A stretch of DNA of 64,000 bases from Neisseriaceae bacterium JH1-16. GTDB taxonomy: Bacteria; Pseudomonadota; Gammaproteobacteria; Burkholderiales; Chromobacteriaceae. The stretch covers positions 1 through 64,000 of the forward strand of contig JAPDNP010000009.1 in NCBI GenBank assembly GCA_025989215.1. Direction: 5' to 3'. Positions 1 to 11,451 of this stretch are shown in pieces. The notes beneath the pieces are model-generated. The model did no database searches. It was not told the origin of the DNA and saw nothing but the letters and a program-made list of their open reading frames with translations. Within the stretch, counting starts at the first letter, position 1. Each line of letters opens with the position of its first letter. A program made the position numbers and the translations under genes.

Positions 1-147
1 GCTGCAAGCTCAAAGAAATCCTGCGATTTCCTTAATCTTGCGGCATGAGCACCTATTCAAACCAGGCACTCACACCTATCGGTTGTTCGTTCTGTTAAAG
101 AGCAGTTGCGGCTGACTGGCTTCGTTTCGCTGTGTCAGCAGCAGAGG
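1..147 (-). promoter_or_regulatory. rRNA operon leader with boxA antiterminator
   Basis: On the minus strand, positions 104-93 read TGCTCTTTAACA, the boxA antitermination element of bacterial rRNA leaders. It lies about 45 bases downstream of the predicted start of the promoter at 154-182. The leader runs off the left edge, so a 16S gene should begin just outside the window. boxA is the NusB/NusE binding site that lets RNA polymerase read through rRNA genes. No rRNA gene sequence itself is visible here. Confidence 0.85.
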
Positions 148-153
148 AGGCGA

Positions 154-182
154 ACTATACCCCCACCCCTAGCCTGCGTCAA
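154..182 (-). promoter_or_regulatory. Strong sigma-70 rRNA promoter (rrn P1-like)
   Basis: On the minus strand a -35 box TTGACG (182-177) and a -10 box TATAGT (159-154) are separated by exactly 17 bases. Transcription would start near 147 and run left into the boxA leader. Box quality and spacing are those of a strong stable-RNA promoter. Confidence 0.85.
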
Positions 183-550
183 CCGCTTTTCACACAAAAA
201 CCCGCAGAATTCGCTAAGGCGTTGATTAACAAGGAACCCACCGTTCGGTGACGTGCGAACCGCCCTGCTACCCCCGGTTTCGACCCAGCTGCGCTGGGCC
301 GAAACGACGGCCGATCGCCGCCCTGACAGGCAAAAAGGTTGGCCGAAGCCAACCTTTGTTCTCTATATAGAGAGGCGCTACCTTACGCTTGAACAGTTTG
401 GCTTGCCCTTCCTCGCTACAGAGTACGCAGGCGCACATCGATGTCCCATCTATAAGGACAACCTTCATACACACCCTAGCCCTACGTTGAGGTCGGTTCT
501 GCTACGCTAGACCCGTTAGGGGAACTTCAAGAAGATAGAGTGGCAAAGCA
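183..550. other. Gene-free stretch between rrn promoter and nadB
   Basis: About 370 bases with no convincing gene. The two short ORFs here (253-510 on +, 268-474 on -) resemble nothing known and have no ribosome binding site. The stretch contains a stable hairpin at 334-357. I see no clear nadB promoter. Confidence 0.5.
334..357 (-). terminator. Hairpin terminator with UUCG tetraloop built on the 10-mer repeat
   Basis: A perfect 10-bp stem (334-343 pairs with 348-357). Read on the minus strand, the loop is TTCG closed by C-G, the very stable UUCG tetraloop, followed by a run of T. The stem includes one copy of GTTGGCCGAA (338-347). It would insulate the rrn promoter from minus-strand transcripts. 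Confidence 0.6.
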
Positions 551-2122
551 ATGCTCAAATTCGACGTACTGATTATCGGCAGCGGCCTGGCGGGGATGAC
601 TCTCGCGCTGCATCTGGCAGAAACCCGCAAGGTAGGATTGATCACCAAGCGGGATCTACTGGAAGGCAGCTCAACCTATGCGCAGGGTGGTATCGCCGCA
701 GTGCTGGACACCGGCGATTCGGTAGAGGATCACATCCGCGATACCTTGGTGGCCGGCGCCGGCCTATGCAATGAGGAAACAACGCGCTTCATCGTCGAGA
801 ACTCCAAGCGGGCTATCGACTGGCTGATCGCGCTGGGCGTGCCGTTTACCAAGGATGAGACCCACAAGACGGGTTATCACCTGACCCGTGAAGGTGGCCA
901 TAGTCACCGCCGCATCATTCATGCCGCCGATGCGACCGGCGCTGCGGTCACATCGACCCTCGGGCAGAAGATCAAGGCTCATCCGAATATCACGGTATTG
1001 GAAGAGTATCTGGCGATCGACCTGATCACCACGAAGAAGCTCGGCCTGGAAGGCAACCGCTGCTTCGGCGTCTATGCACTGGACAAGCGCAACGACGAAG
1101 TGCTGACCATCGCCGCTGAAAACACCATCTTGGCCTCGGGTGGCGCCGGCAAGGTGTATCTCTATACCACCAACCCGGACACCGCGACTGGTGACGGCAT
1201 CGCAATGGGGTGGCGCGCTGGCTGCCGCGTGTCGAACATGGAGTTCATCCAGTTCCATCCGACCTGCCTGTATCACCCGCAGACCAAGCCTTTCCTGATC
1301 ACCGAAGCGGTGCGTGGCGAAGGCGGCATTCTGCGCCTGCCGGACGGCACCCGTTTCATGCCCAACCACGACAAGCGCGCCGAACTGGCGCCGCGCGATG
1401 TGGTGGCGCGCGCGATCGACTTCGAGATGAAGAAGCACGGTCTAGACTGTGTTTACCTCGACATCTCTTATAAGCCGGCCAGCTTCGTCCAGGAACACTT
1501 CCCGAATATTTACGCACACTGCCTGGAGCTGGGTATCGATATTACCCAACAGCCGATCCCGGTGGTGCCGGCGGTGCACTTCACCTGCGGCGGCCTGGTG
1601 ACCGACTTGCAGGGCCACACCGATGTCGACGGTCTGTATGCCGTCGGCGAAGTGGCATGCACCGGCCTTCACGGCGCCAACCGGCTGGCCAGCAATTCGC
1701 TGCTCGAATGCATGGTGATCGGCCGCGCCGCCGCCAACGACATCATGACGTCGCCGAAGGTCGAGCTGCCAACCATCCCCGACTGGGATGACAGTCAGGT
1801 AACCGACCCGGACGAGGAAGTAGTGATCTCGCACAACTGGGACGAATTGCGCCGGGCAATGTGGGACTATGTCGGTATCGTCCGTACCAACAAGCGACTG
1901 GAACGCGCCCTGCACCGCATCGAACTGCTAAAAGGCGAGATCGACGAGTACTACAGCAACTTCCATGTCTCGAATGACCTGATCGAACTGCGCAACCTAG
2001 TGCAGACCGCAGAGTTGATCGTGCGCTCGGCCATGCAGCGCAAGGAAAGCCGCGGCCTGCACTACAGCCGCGACTACCCTGAAATGTTGGCCGAAGCGAA
2101 AGAATCCCTGCTGACTCCATAA
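551..2122 (+). CDS. nadB: L-aspartate oxidase
   Basis: A flavoprotein that oxidises L-aspartate to iminoaspartate, the first step of de novo NAD synthesis, in the cytoplasm. The 523 residues match the family's usual length. The N-terminus carries the FAD dinucleotide-binding motif GSGLAG (residues 11-16), then [10 protein letters not shown] and the substrate-cap region with [14 protein letters not shown]. The segment near residues 380-390 has [15 protein letters not shown], typical of the succinate dehydrogenase/fumarate reductase flavoprotein superfamily. The helical C-terminal domain (from about residue 430) separates NadB from SdhA. nadA and nadC are not adjacent. A strong terminator follows. 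Confidence 0.95.
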   Translation: MLKFDVLIIGSGLAGMTLALHLAETRKVGLITKRDLLEGSSTYAQGGIAAVLDTGDSVEDHIRDTLVAGAGLCNEETTRFIVENSKRAIDWLIALGVPFTKDETHKTGYHLTREGGHSHRRIIHAADATGAAVTSTLGQKIKAHPNITVLEEYLAIDLITTKKLGLEGNRCFGVYALDKRNDEVLTIAAENTILASGGAGKVYLYTTNPDTATGDGIAMGWRAGCRVSNMEFIQFHPTCLYHPQTKPFLITEAVRGEGGILRLPDGTRFMPNHDKRAELAPRDVVARAIDFEMKKHGLDCVYLDISYKPASFVQEHFPNIYAHCLELGIDITQQPIPVVPAVHFTCGGLVTDLQGHTDVDGLYAVGEVACTGLHGANRLASNSLLECMVIGRAAANDIMTSPKVELPTIPDWDDSQVTDPDEEVVISHNWDELRRAMWDYVGIVRTNKRLERALHRIELLKGEIDEYYSNFHVSNDLIELRNLVQTAELIVRSAMQRKESRGLHYSRDYPEMLAEAKESLLTP

Positions 2123-2137
2123 GCTCAGCACGCCACC

Positions 2138-2168
2138 AACGGCGTTCCGCCTACCGGAACGCCGTTTT
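2138..2168 (+). terminator. Rho-independent terminator after nadB
   Basis: A 12-bp perfect stem (2138-2149 with 2155-2166), a 5-base loop and a short T run, 15 bases after the nadB stop. Confidence 0.85.
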
Positions 2169-2480
2169 ACAACACTCGCCAGCCCCTCAGGATACTGTCA
2201 GACAAGCGCCGTGCTCTCGACACATCGGACTATCCCATCCACAACGGCAAGAGCTTGATTGAGCAGGCCGCTACGCGCCCTCCCGCCTTCTCGCCAATAC
2301 CCAGCCCAGCCAACCCTGGCAACCCTCCCCCTCCCGCTCGGCCCGGTTTTCAGGCATCATTCAACCTAGCCAGGGCAGCTATATAAGACTGTCTAACAGC
2401 ACCACTAACCCTTGGCGGTCGTTGTCCCGTATAATATTGGAAATTGATTCCACATCTGTAAAAAGACTCAGGAGCTCCTG
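2169..2480 (+). promoter_or_regulatory. maeB upstream region with -10 box
   Basis: A 312-base gap with no gene. It ends with a consensus -10 hexamer TATAAT at 2430-2435, without a good -35 at 17 bases. A purine-rich ribosome binding site (CAGGAG, about 2469-2474) precedes the maeB start. Nothing else is recognised. Confidence 0.45.
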
Positions 2481-4760
<2,280 letters not shown>

Positions 4761-4783
4761 GCCAGTCACTCGACGCTATACTC

Positions 4784-4818
4784 AACGGGCAAGCCTTCTG
4801 GCTTGCCCGTTTTTGTTT
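4784..4818 (+). terminator. Rho-independent terminator after maeB
   Basis: A 12-bp stem (4784-4795 with 4800-4811), tetraloop TTCT, and a T-rich tail to 4818. Confidence 0.9.
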
Positions 4819-4861
4819 GCGCGGCGGCACTAACCCGCCGGCCGAATCCAAGGGAGACTGC

Positions 4862-5113
4862 ATGAGCGCCGACTTCAACCCCAACGACCCCTTCGCGCTG
4901 TTGCGCCAATTCTGGCAGAACGCCACCCCACCGCAGGCCCAGCCCTTCCTTCCCCCGCTGTCCGAAGAAGAAATCGACCGCAAGATGGCCGAACTGCGCG
5001 TAGTGGAGGGTTGGCTGACGATGAACCTGGGCCTGCTGTCGATGCAGATCAAGGCTCTGGAAATGCAGCGTGCCGCACTGGCGGCGATGAAACCGAAACC
5101 AGACAACGGTTAA
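4862..5113 (+). CDS. PhaM-family polyhydroxyalkanoate granule protein (short form)
   Basis: An 83-residue protein with the PhaM core: an N-terminal DPFALLRQFW element, then LSEEEIDRKMAELRVVEGWL and a hydrophobic/amphipathic helix to the end. PhaM in Ralstonia binds PHA synthase, granules and DNA, and is much longer; this form lacks the Ala/Lys-rich DNA-binding tail. The start at 4862 is preferred over an upstream in-frame start at 4817 because GGGAG lies 8 bases before it and the conserved region begins just after. The function is inferred from the family; no other pha gene is in the window. Confidence 0.7.
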   Translation: MSADFNPNDPFALLRQFWQNATPPQAQPFLPPLSEEEIDRKMAELRVVEGWLTMNLGLLSMQIKALEMQRAALAAMKPKPDNG

Positions 5114-5220
5114 GACTCTTACGCGGAGGGGACACGGCCATCTCCCCCCCTCCCCCGTCACTCCATTCAAATCGCCCCTCGCGCATTTCGGCCAACCCGC
5201 CTGCACGGTACAATGCGCGC

Positions 5221-8200
5221 ATGACTACCCCGCGCTTTGTCCATCTACGCCTCCACTCGGAGTTCTCCATCACCGACGGCATCGTCCGCCTTGACGAAGC
5301 GGTAAAACGCGCCAAGGCCGACGGCATGCCCGCGCTTGGCATGTCCGACCTGATGAACATGTTCGGCATGGTGAAGTTCTACAAGTACTGTCGCGGCGCC
5401 GGCATCAAGCCGATCGTGTCCGTCGACATCTGGCTGGAGAACGAAGACGACCGCGACAAGCCGTTCCGACTGATGCTCATGGCGAAGAATCGCGAGGGCT
5501 ATCTGCGGCTGTGCGAGCTGTTGACCGAGGGCTTTCTGCACAATCAGTACCGCGGCCGTACCGAGCTGAAACGCGAATGGCTGGAGCGCGGCGACAACAG
5601 CAATCTGCTGTGCCTGTCCGGCGCCCACCTGGGCGATATCGGCCTGGCGCTGACCAACGGCAACCCGGACGAAGCGCGCCGTCGCGCCGAGTATTGGGCT
5701 CGCCTGTTCCCGGACAGCTTCTATCTGGAAGTACAGCGCCTGGACAACCCGCAGATCGAGCAGATCATGCAGGCTTCGCTGTGGCTGGCTGGCGAGCTCG
5801 GCTTGCCGGTGGTAGCCACTCACCCGATCCAGTTTATGGATGCAGACGATTTCAAGGCACACGAGGCGCGGGTATGCATTGCCGAGGGCTACACGCTCTC
5901 CGACAAACGTCGGCCGAAAGACTTCGACCCCGGCCAGTATTTCCTGTCGACCGAGGAGATGGTCGCGCGCTTCGCCGACATCCCCGAGGCGCTGGAGAAC
6001 AGCGTCGAGATTGCCAAACGCTGCAACATCACCGTGCAGCTGGGCAAGAACTACCTGCCGGACTTTCCGACCCCGGAAGGCATGACGCTGAGCGAGTTCC
6101 TGGTACACAGCTCCAAGGAAGGGCTGGAGCAGCGTCTGGAAAAGCTGTTCCCCGACCCGGAGGTTCGCGCTGAGCGCCGCCCCGAGTACGACGCGCGACT
6201 GAAGATTGAGACTGACACCATCATCCAGATGGGCTTCCCCGGCTACTTCATGATCGTGGCCGACTTCATCAACTGGGCGAAGAACAACGGTTGCCCGGTC
6301 GGCCCGGGCCGGGGCTCCGGCGCCGGCTCCCTGGTTGCGTACAGCCTGGGTATTACCGACATCGACCCGCTGGCCTACGCGCTGCTGTTCGAGCGCTTCC
6401 TGAACCCGGAACGGGTGTCGATGCCCGACTTCGACGTCGACTTCTGCCAGGACAACCGTGGCCGGGTGATCGAGTACGTGCGCCAGGCCTACGGCGCCGA
6501 GGCGGTATCGCAGATCGCCACCTTCGGCACCATGGCAGCGAAGGCCGTGGTGCGCGACGTCGGCCGCGTGCTCGACCTGCCTTATATGTTCTGCGACGGC
6601 GTCTCGAAGCTGATCCCCGCCGCGCCAGGCAAGCACTACTCGCTCGACGACGCGATCGAGATGGAACCGGTGCTGAAGGAGCGCCTCGACAACGAGGAAG
6701 AGCTGCGCACGCTGTGGGAGCTGGCGAAGAAGCTGGAGGGCATGACCCGGAACATCGGCATGCACGCCGGCGGCGTACTGATCGCGCCGGGCAAACTGAC
6801 CGACTTCTGCCCGCTCTACCAGGCGTCAGGCGACGACGCGGTGCCGGTGTCGATGTACGACAAGGACGACGTCGAGCAGATCGGCCTGGTGAAGTTCGAC
6901 TTTCTGGGCCTGCGCAACCTGACGATTATCGATCTGGCGGTCAACTACATCAAAAAGCTCGACCCCAGCTTCGATACCGACCTGAACCTGCTCGAGTTCA
7001 CCGATCCAGCCGCCTATCAGGTGCTACAGAAGGCCAATACCACCGCGGTATTCCAGCTTGAATCGGACGGGATGAAGCGGCTGCTGGAAAAGCTGAAACC
7101 CGACCGTTTCGAAGACATCATCGCGGTACTGGCCCTGTATCGTCCGGGCCCGCTCGGCTCAGGCATGGTGGACGACTTCATCCTGCGTAAAGCCGGCAAG
7201 CAGGAGGTCGACTACTTCCACCCCGATCTGCAGGCCTGCCTGGACCCGACCTATGGCGTGATCGTGTATCAGGAACAGGTGATGCAGATCTCGCAGATCA
7301 TCGGCGGCTACACGCTGGGCGGCGCCGACATGCTGCGTCGGGCGATGGGCAAAAAGAAGCCCGAGGAAATGGCCGAGCACCGCGGCAAGATCGCACAGGG
7401 TGCCGCAGCCAAAGGCTATGACCCGAAGTTGGCCGAACAGCTATTCGACCTGATGGCCAAGTTCGCCGAGTACGGCTTCAACAAGTCGCACACCGCCGCC
7501 TATGCGGTGGTGTCCTACCAGACCGCCTGGCTGAAGGCCCACCACTGCGCCGCGTTCATGGCGGCGACCATGTCGTCCGAATTGGACAACACCGACCAGC
7601 TCAAGGTGTTCTACGACGACTCACTGGCCAATAAGCTGAAGTTCCTGCCGCCGGATGTGAACCACAGCTTCTATCGCTTCGTGCCGGTGGATCGCCAGCA
7701 GATCCGTTACGCACTCGGCGCGGTGAAGGGCACCGGCGAGGCCGCGGTCGACCACATCGTGGCCGTGCGCACGGAAGGCGGCCCGTTCACCGACCTGTTC
7801 GATTTCTGCCGCCGTACCGACAAGCGCACCGTCAACAAGCGCACCATCGAGTCGCTGATCCGTGGCGGCGCCTTCGACTCGATCGATCCGAACCGCGCCA
7901 AGCTGTTCGCCAACGTCGGCCTGGCGCTGGAAGCGGCCGAACAGGAAGCGGCCAACGCTAACCAGGGCGGCCTGTTCGATATGTTCGAGGCCGACGCGGC
8001 GCCAGGCGTGGAGATGGTCGACACCAAACCGTGGGCGCCGGCGGTACAGTTGGCCGAAGAAAAGCTGGCAATCGGCTACTACCTGTCCGGCCACCCGTTT
8101 ACCGCCTACGAGCGCGAGGTGCGCGGCTTCATCAAGACGCCGCTGAGCCGCATTGGGGCGCGCAAGGAGCCGCAACTGATCGCCGGCTTCGTTACCGGCA

Positions 8201-8664
8201 TCCGCACCAAGGTCGGCAACCGCGGCAAGATGGCGTTCATTCAGCTTGACGACGCCAGCACCAAGCTGGAGGTGTCGGTGTTCGCCGAGGCGTTCGACGC
8301 CAATCGCACCAAGCTGAAGGAAGACACGGTGCTGGTGATCGAGGGCAAGGTCAGCGAGGATAGTTTCTCCGGCGGCCTGCGCATCATCGCCGACAAGATC
8401 TACGACCTAGGCGAAGCGCGTAGCCGCTTCGCCCGTGGTCTGCGCCTGCAGATGAACGGCAACAGCGACGTGGCCCGCCTCAAGTCGCTGCTGGCGCCGT
8501 TCCGCAGCGAAGAAATGGGCTGCATGGTGCGAGTGGACTATCAGAACCACCAGGCACGCGGCGAGCTGGAATTCCCACGCGACTGGGGCGTACGACTCGA
8601 CGATGGGCTGCTGCTGGGCCTGCGCGAATGGTTGGGCAACGAGTCCGTTAAGGTGATGTGGTAA
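5221..8664 (+). CDS. dnaE: DNA polymerase III alpha subunit
   Basis: The replicative polymerase catalytic subunit, 1147 aa, close to the usual ~1160. The N-terminal PHP domain starts at FVHLRLHSEFS; the polymerase core carries GPGRGSGAGSLVAYSLGITDIDP and MPDFDVDFCQDNRGRVI, which holds the catalytic aspartates. Then come the fingers (GMHAGGVLIAP), the helix-hairpin-helix region (KSHTAAYAVVSYQTAWLK) and the C-terminal OB fold (about 995-1070). An in-frame upstream start at 5011 would overlap the previous gene and adds unrelated sequence, so 5221 is chosen; TACAAT just upstream is a possible -10. Two copies of the 10-mer repeat lie inside, at 7428 and 8049, the first read as KLAEQ. Confidence 0.96.
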   Translation: MTTPRFVHLRLHSEFSITDGIVRLDEAVKRAKADGMPALGMSDLMNMFGMVKFYKYCRGAGIKPIVSVDIWLENEDDRDKPFRLMLMAKNREGYLRLCELLTEGFLHNQYRGRTELKREWLERGDNSNLLCLSGAHLGDIGLALTNGNPDEARRRAEYWARLFPDSFYLEVQRLDNPQIEQIMQASLWLAGELGLPVVATHPIQFMDADDFKAHEARVCIAEGYTLSDKRRPKDFDPGQYFLSTEEMVARFADIPEALENSVEIAKRCNITVQLGKNYLPDFPTPEGMTLSEFLVHSSKEGLEQRLEKLFPDPEVRAERRPEYDARLKIETDTIIQMGFPGYFMIVADFINWAKNNGCPVGPGRGSGAGSLVAYSLGITDIDPLAYALLFERFLNPERVSMPDFDVDFCQDNRGRVIEYVRQAYGAEAVSQIATFGTMAAKAVVRDVGRVLDLPYMFCDGVSKLIPAAPGKHYSLDDAIEMEPVLKERLDNEEELRTLWELAKKLEGMTRNIGMHAGGVLIAPGKLTDFCPLYQASGDDAVPVSMYDKDDVEQIGLVKFDFLGLRNLTIIDLAVNYIKKLDPSFDTDLNLLEFTDPAAYQVLQKANTTAVFQLESDGMKRLLEKLKPDRFEDIIAVLALYRPGPLGSGMVDDFILRKAGKQEVDYFHPDLQACLDPTYGVIVYQEQVMQISQIIGGYTLGGADMLRRAMGKKKPEEMAEHRGKIAQGAAAKGYDPKLAEQLFDLMAKFAEYGFNKSHTAAYAVVSYQTAWLKAHHCAAFMAATMSSELDNTDQLKVFYDDSLANKLKFLPPDVNHSFYRFVPVDRQQIRYALGAVKGTGEAAVDHIVAVRTEGGPFTDLFDFCRRTDKRTVNKRTIESLIRGGAFDSIDPNRAKLFANVGLALEAAEQEAANANQGGLFDMFEADAAPGVEMVDTKPWAPAVQLAEEKLAIGYYLSGHPFTAYEREVRGFIKTPLSRIGARKEPQLIAGFVTGIRTKVGNRGKMAFIQLDDASTKLEVSVFAEAFDANRTKLKEDTVLVIEGKVSEDSFSGGLRIIADKIYDLGEARSRFARGLRLQMNGNSDVARLKSLLAPFRSEEMGCMVRVDYQNHQARGELEFPRDWGVRLDDGLLLGLREWLGNESVKVMW

Positions 8665-8681
8665 GCACGGCGGGCAAGGTC

Positions 8682-9356
8682 ATGAGCCAATCCATCATGC
8701 CGTCGGACTTATCCGCCTGGCGACACGTCTTGGAAACCATCGTCGCAGGCAGCGCCGATACCGACGGCGCGCACGATCCCACCCATTTGCGGCGGGTCTG
8801 GGCCAATGCCCAGACCTTGCTCGCCCACCATCCGCAGGCCGACCCGCTGGTGGTCATGGCAGGCTGCTATCTGCACGACCTCGTCAACTTGCCAAAAAAC
8901 CACCCGGAGCGCGCCCAGGCTTCGCGCCGCTCAGCCGAGCTGGCACGGCAAAGGTTGGCCGAACATGGCTTTCCCACTGCTCGCCTGAACGCCGTGGCAC
9001 ATGCCATCGAGGCGCACAGTTTCTCAGCCGGCATCGCGCCCTGCACCGTCGAAGCCCGGATCGTTCAGGATTCCGATCGCTTGGATGCGCTCGGCCCGGT
9101 GGGCTTGGCGCGGCTGTTTTATACCGCAGGGCGGCTCGATAGTGCGCTGGCTCATCCGGACGACCCACTCGGCCAGCAGCGTCCACTGGACGATCGCCGC
9201 TATGCGCTCGACCATATCGAGCAGAAGCTGGCCACCCTGCCCCAACTGATGCAGACTTCGGCCGGTCGTGCCCTTGCTGAAGACCGCGTCGCCGAGGCCC
9301 TGCAGTTTCGTGATGCCTTCGTCGCGCAGTGGCAACCCGGCACCAGCTCAGCCTGA
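8682..9356 (+). CDS. HD-domain metal-dependent phosphohydrolase (YedJ-like)
   Basis: About 224 aa. It has the HD signature: HDPTHLRRVW near residue 32, CYLHDLVNLPKNHPER near 64, and a later DSDRLDALGPVG. These supply the metal-binding His and Asp residues. The layout resembles E. coli YedJ and related hydrolases whose substrates are not settled. A GTG at 8658 overlapping the dnaE stop is an alternative start; the ATG at 8682 is chosen because the conserved region follows it. It is probably co-transcribed with dnaE. Confidence 0.7.
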   Translation: MSQSIMPSDLSAWRHVLETIVAGSADTDGAHDPTHLRRVWANAQTLLAHHPQADPLVVMAGCYLHDLVNLPKNHPERAQASRRSAELARQRLAEHGFPTARLNAVAHAIEAHSFSAGIAPCTVEARIVQDSDRLDALGPVGLARLFYTAGRLDSALAHPDDPLGQQRPLDDRRYALDHIEQKLATLPQLMQTSAGRALAEDRVAEALQFRDAFVAQWQPGTSSA

Positions 9357-9399
9357 GCCCAGTTCATCCAACCAAAACAAACCGCCGCTGTAACAGCGC

Positions 9400-10099
9400 C
9401 TGATACGCTCCCGCTTCAGCTACTGGAAGAAGCTTTCCGCCACTGCGTTGTCGTGGCCGTTCCCACGTCGACTCATGCAGGGGATGAGCCGATGTGCTTT
9501 CAGGAAATCCTGCCAGTCGTAGCTACTAAACTGGTTGCCCTGGTCGGAATGCACCAGAACTTTCTGTTTGGGCTGACACCGTCAACCCGCCATCAGCAAA
9601 GCGTTTCGAACCAATTCCCTATCAATGCGTGACTGCATCGACCAACCAATAACCTGACGCGAGAATAGAAGCCCGCCTTCATGCGTGCGGATGTAGGTAA
9701 TGTCGGTTACCAGACTTTGTTGGGCGCATCCACGGTGAACTGGCACTGTAGATGGTTGCGGGCAATCACAGCGGGGGCGCCCTTTGTAATGCCCCGGGCG
9801 ACGCTGATAGCCGGCCTGCGAACGCAGCCCTTCTTGGCTCATCAGTCGTGCCACGCGATGTTAGCCGCAAACTTCCCCTAGCGCCTTCAGGTCGTCATAC
9901 ACCTTGCGGTAACCATAGACTCCACCGCTTTCAAGCCAGGGTTGCTTGATATGCCCCAGCAGCCGTTGGTCTTCGCGTGTCCGAAGGGAGTACGGGGAGG
10001 CCTTCCAGGCGTAGTAGCCACTGGGGTGTCCAACATGACGCAGCACAGACGCCGAATGGGGAATAGCTGTTCGTGGGCCCGGATGAAGGCATACCTCAC
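9400..10099 (-). pseudogene. IS3 transposase orfB, frameshifted
   Basis: Fragments of one rve-type DDE transposase can be followed through several frames: RYAFIRAHEQLFPIRRLC (10099 downward), then SGYYAWKASP...YGYRKVYDDLK in another frame. Next come [18 protein letters not shown] and [12 protein letters not shown], and finally VLVHSDQGNQFSSYDWQDF and RGNGHDNAVAESFFQ followed by TAG. The DDE residues (TDITYI, HSDQG, NAVAESF) all survive but not in one frame, so the gene is dead. Confidence 0.8.
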
Positions 10100-10374
10100 C
10101 CGGACTCCTTGGCAAAGTATGCGGCGGCCTTTTTTAGGATGTCGCGCTCCTCGGTAACCCGCTTCAGTTCGGCCTTGAGGCGACGAATCTCGGCTTGCTG
10201 GTCTGTTGGGGCGGTAGGGGTGGCGCGTTTGGGATCACAGCGCTTTAGCCATTGATACAGGCTGTGGGTGGAGACACCGAGACGAGCGGCCACCTCGGCG
10301 ACGGGATAGCTGCGCTCTGTGACCTGTTTGACGGCTTCAATCTTGAATGCATCGGGGAAACGCTGCCTGCTCAT
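10096..10374 (-). CDS. IS3-family transposase orfA (intact)
   Basis: 92 aa: an N-terminal helix-turn-helix (FPDAFKIEAVKQVTERSYPVAEVAARLGVSTHSLYQWLK) and a C-terminal leucine-zipper-like helix (AEIRRLKAELKRVTEERDILKKAAAYFAKE), the normal OrfA arrangement. It sits about 4 bases upstream of the orfB remnant, where programmed -1 frameshifting would normally occur. Without OrfB it cannot transpose; it may still act as a DNA-binding inhibitor. Confidence 0.8.
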   Translation of the reverse strand: MSRQRFPDAFKIEAVKQVTERSYPVAEVAARLGVSTHSLYQWLKRCDPKRATPTAPTDQQAEIRRLKAELKRVTEERDILKKAAAYFAKESG

Positions 10375-10378
10375 GACA

Positions 10379-10740
10379 CCTCCTGATTGGGGCTAGTGTG
10401 AGGCTCACGAACTATCTAGGAAAGCGGGGACGATTCACCCAGAAACCGTCCATCTGGTTCGGGACACCCTCTGTCTGCCAGGCCCAATCGATAGCTAGAC
10501 CAACAGAGTTGCCTTTGGCATAGCCTCGGCACTCTCTCGTCCACAACGCGACACTCTCGCCCACCTGTTCCAGTCTTGAAACACTTTTGCGCGTCCCCGT
10601 CCGGCTTCGGCCAACCCTTGCCCGACAAGGCTTCGGCAAGTACTCCCCCCTCGCAGCCCTCTGAACTGTCCCAGAACTGACACAGCTAGCTTCGCCAAAA
10701 AATGCCATTCGCGCATGAAAAAACCATATTAACCCTTGTA
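10379..10740. other. Gene-free stretch between IS remnant and amyloid promoter
   Basis: About 360 bases. The overlapping minus-strand ORFs here have no recognisable domain and no ribosome binding site. One copy of the 10-mer repeat is at 10606-10615, the last before an almost 8-kb gap without it. Possible enhancer sites for a sigma-54 activator would lie here, but I see no clear palindrome. Confidence 0.5.
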
Positions 10741-10753
10741 AATCAGCATCTTG
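10741..10753 (+). promoter_or_regulatory. IHF binding site
   Basis: AATCAGCATCTTG matches every position of the IHF consensus WATCARNNNNTTR. It lies at about -57 to -45 relative to the predicted start of the sigma-54 promoter downstream, which is where IHF bends DNA to bring an enhancer-bound activator to the polymerase. Confidence 0.7.
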
Positions 10754-10770
10754 CACTCAGCCTCATGGCC

Positions 10771-10787
10771 TGGCATATCTCTTGCAT
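10771..10787 (+). promoter_or_regulatory. Sigma-54 promoter of the amyloid operon
   Basis: TGGCAT - 5 bases - TTGCAT, matching the -24/-12 consensus TGGCAY-N5-TTGCW with exact spacing. Transcription would start near 10798, some 60 bases before the first gene. It needs RpoN and an AAA+ activator; such an activator is encoded at 14552-15895. Confidence 0.85.
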
Positions 10788-10858
10788 AGAGAGGATGCGC
10801 AACAACCGAAGTTGCGCTGAAGGATCAACCCAAAACTTGACTAGTCTGGAGAATGATC

Positions 10859-11437
10859 ATGAAAAAACTCGCACTTGCCGCCGCTATCGCTATGGCTCTT
10901 GGCGTCTCGGCTGCTGCTATGGCTAAGGATGAAACAGCAGCAGATCGCGGTGGTGCCGCTGCAAACGACGACAGCACTGCAGTGGCTCTGTCGATTCACC
11001 ACAACGCCCTCAATAGCAACAACGATAACAGCAATCGTTCGACTAATGACAGCTTCAACGATAACAGCAACCGTTCGATTAATGACAGCTTCAACACCAC
11101 CAACACCCTGACCTCCACCGCTGACGGCGATCTGGATGGTCATACAGGTTCGTTCCACGTCGACAACGACGGCGGGGCTTCTGCTGGTGGTGTTGGTCTG
11201 GGCGTGGGCGTAGGCGTAGGTATTGCTGACGACGAGGAAGGTATTGGTCTTGGCGGTGGCCGTGGCTCCGGTCGTGCTCGCGCTCATTCTGAAGCTTCCG
11301 TGGCGATCTGGTCCGGCAACAACACCATGGGCGGCAACATCCAGGGTATCGGCGTGATGGGCCAAAACACTGGCCAGAACGGCCTCGTCCAAGGTCAGAA
11401 CGTCGTAAGCACTTCTGCGCAAGTGAGCGGCAAATAG
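10859..11437 (+). CDS. Secreted Fap-like amyloid candidate (192 aa, N/S-rich repeat)
   Basis: A signal peptide (MKKLALAAAIAMALGVSAAAMA) precedes a mature protein of about 170 aa. Features in order: a perfect-length 12-residue tandem repeat (NDNSNRSTNDSF, NDNSNRSINDSF; residues 55-78), a Gly/Val block (110-122), an acidic/Gly patch, and a C-terminal GIGVMGQNTGQNGLVQ (163-178). Gln/Asn-rich repeats and the GIGxxxQNxGxNxLxQ ending are amyloid-like and are shared with the next gene. The start at 10859 is preferred over 10853 because GGAGA is then 6-7 bases away. A terminator-like hairpin follows, so this gene is probably made in excess, like a major fibre subunit. The role is inferred from context. 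Confidence 0.6.
   Translation: MKKLALAAAIAMALGVSAAAMAKDETAADRGGAAANDDSTAVALSIHHNALNSNNDNSNRSTNDSFNDNSNRSINDSFNTTNTLTSTADGDLDGHTGSFHVDNDGGASAGGVGLGVGVGVGIADDEEGIGLGGGRGSGRARAHSEASVAIWSGNNTMGGNIQGIGVMGQNTGQNGLVQGQNVVSTSAQVSGK
11021..11092 (+). repeat. Two tandem 36-bp units coding for 12-residue repeats
   Basis: Units 11021-11056 and 11057-11092 differ at only three bases, all third or second codon positions, and encode NDNSNRS(T/I)NDSF. An exact 36-base period keeps the frame, so copy number can change without breaking the gene. Confidence 0.9.
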
Positions 11438-11451
11438 TAAGTAGGAACAAG

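Larger units (their letters stand above)
9363..10378 (-). mobile_element. Decayed IS3-family insertion sequence
   Basis: A two-frame IS3 layout on the minus strand: an intact orfA (10374-10096) followed by an orfB broken by frameshifts and a stop. The C-terminal part of the transposase after AESFFQ is cut off at about 9363, so the left end of the element is missing. I could not identify terminal inverted repeats or a target-site duplication, so both edges are approximate. It lies directly next to the amyloid island. Confidence 0.8.

Noticed and set aside
5245-6765. A 506-codon minus-strand frame inside dnaE
   Set aside because: Antisense shadow of a well-conserved gene; no ribosome binding site or known fold.
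10412-10756. Possible 114-aa minus-strand protein beside the IS remnant
   Set aside because: It runs across the sigma-54 promoter region and has no domain or start signal.
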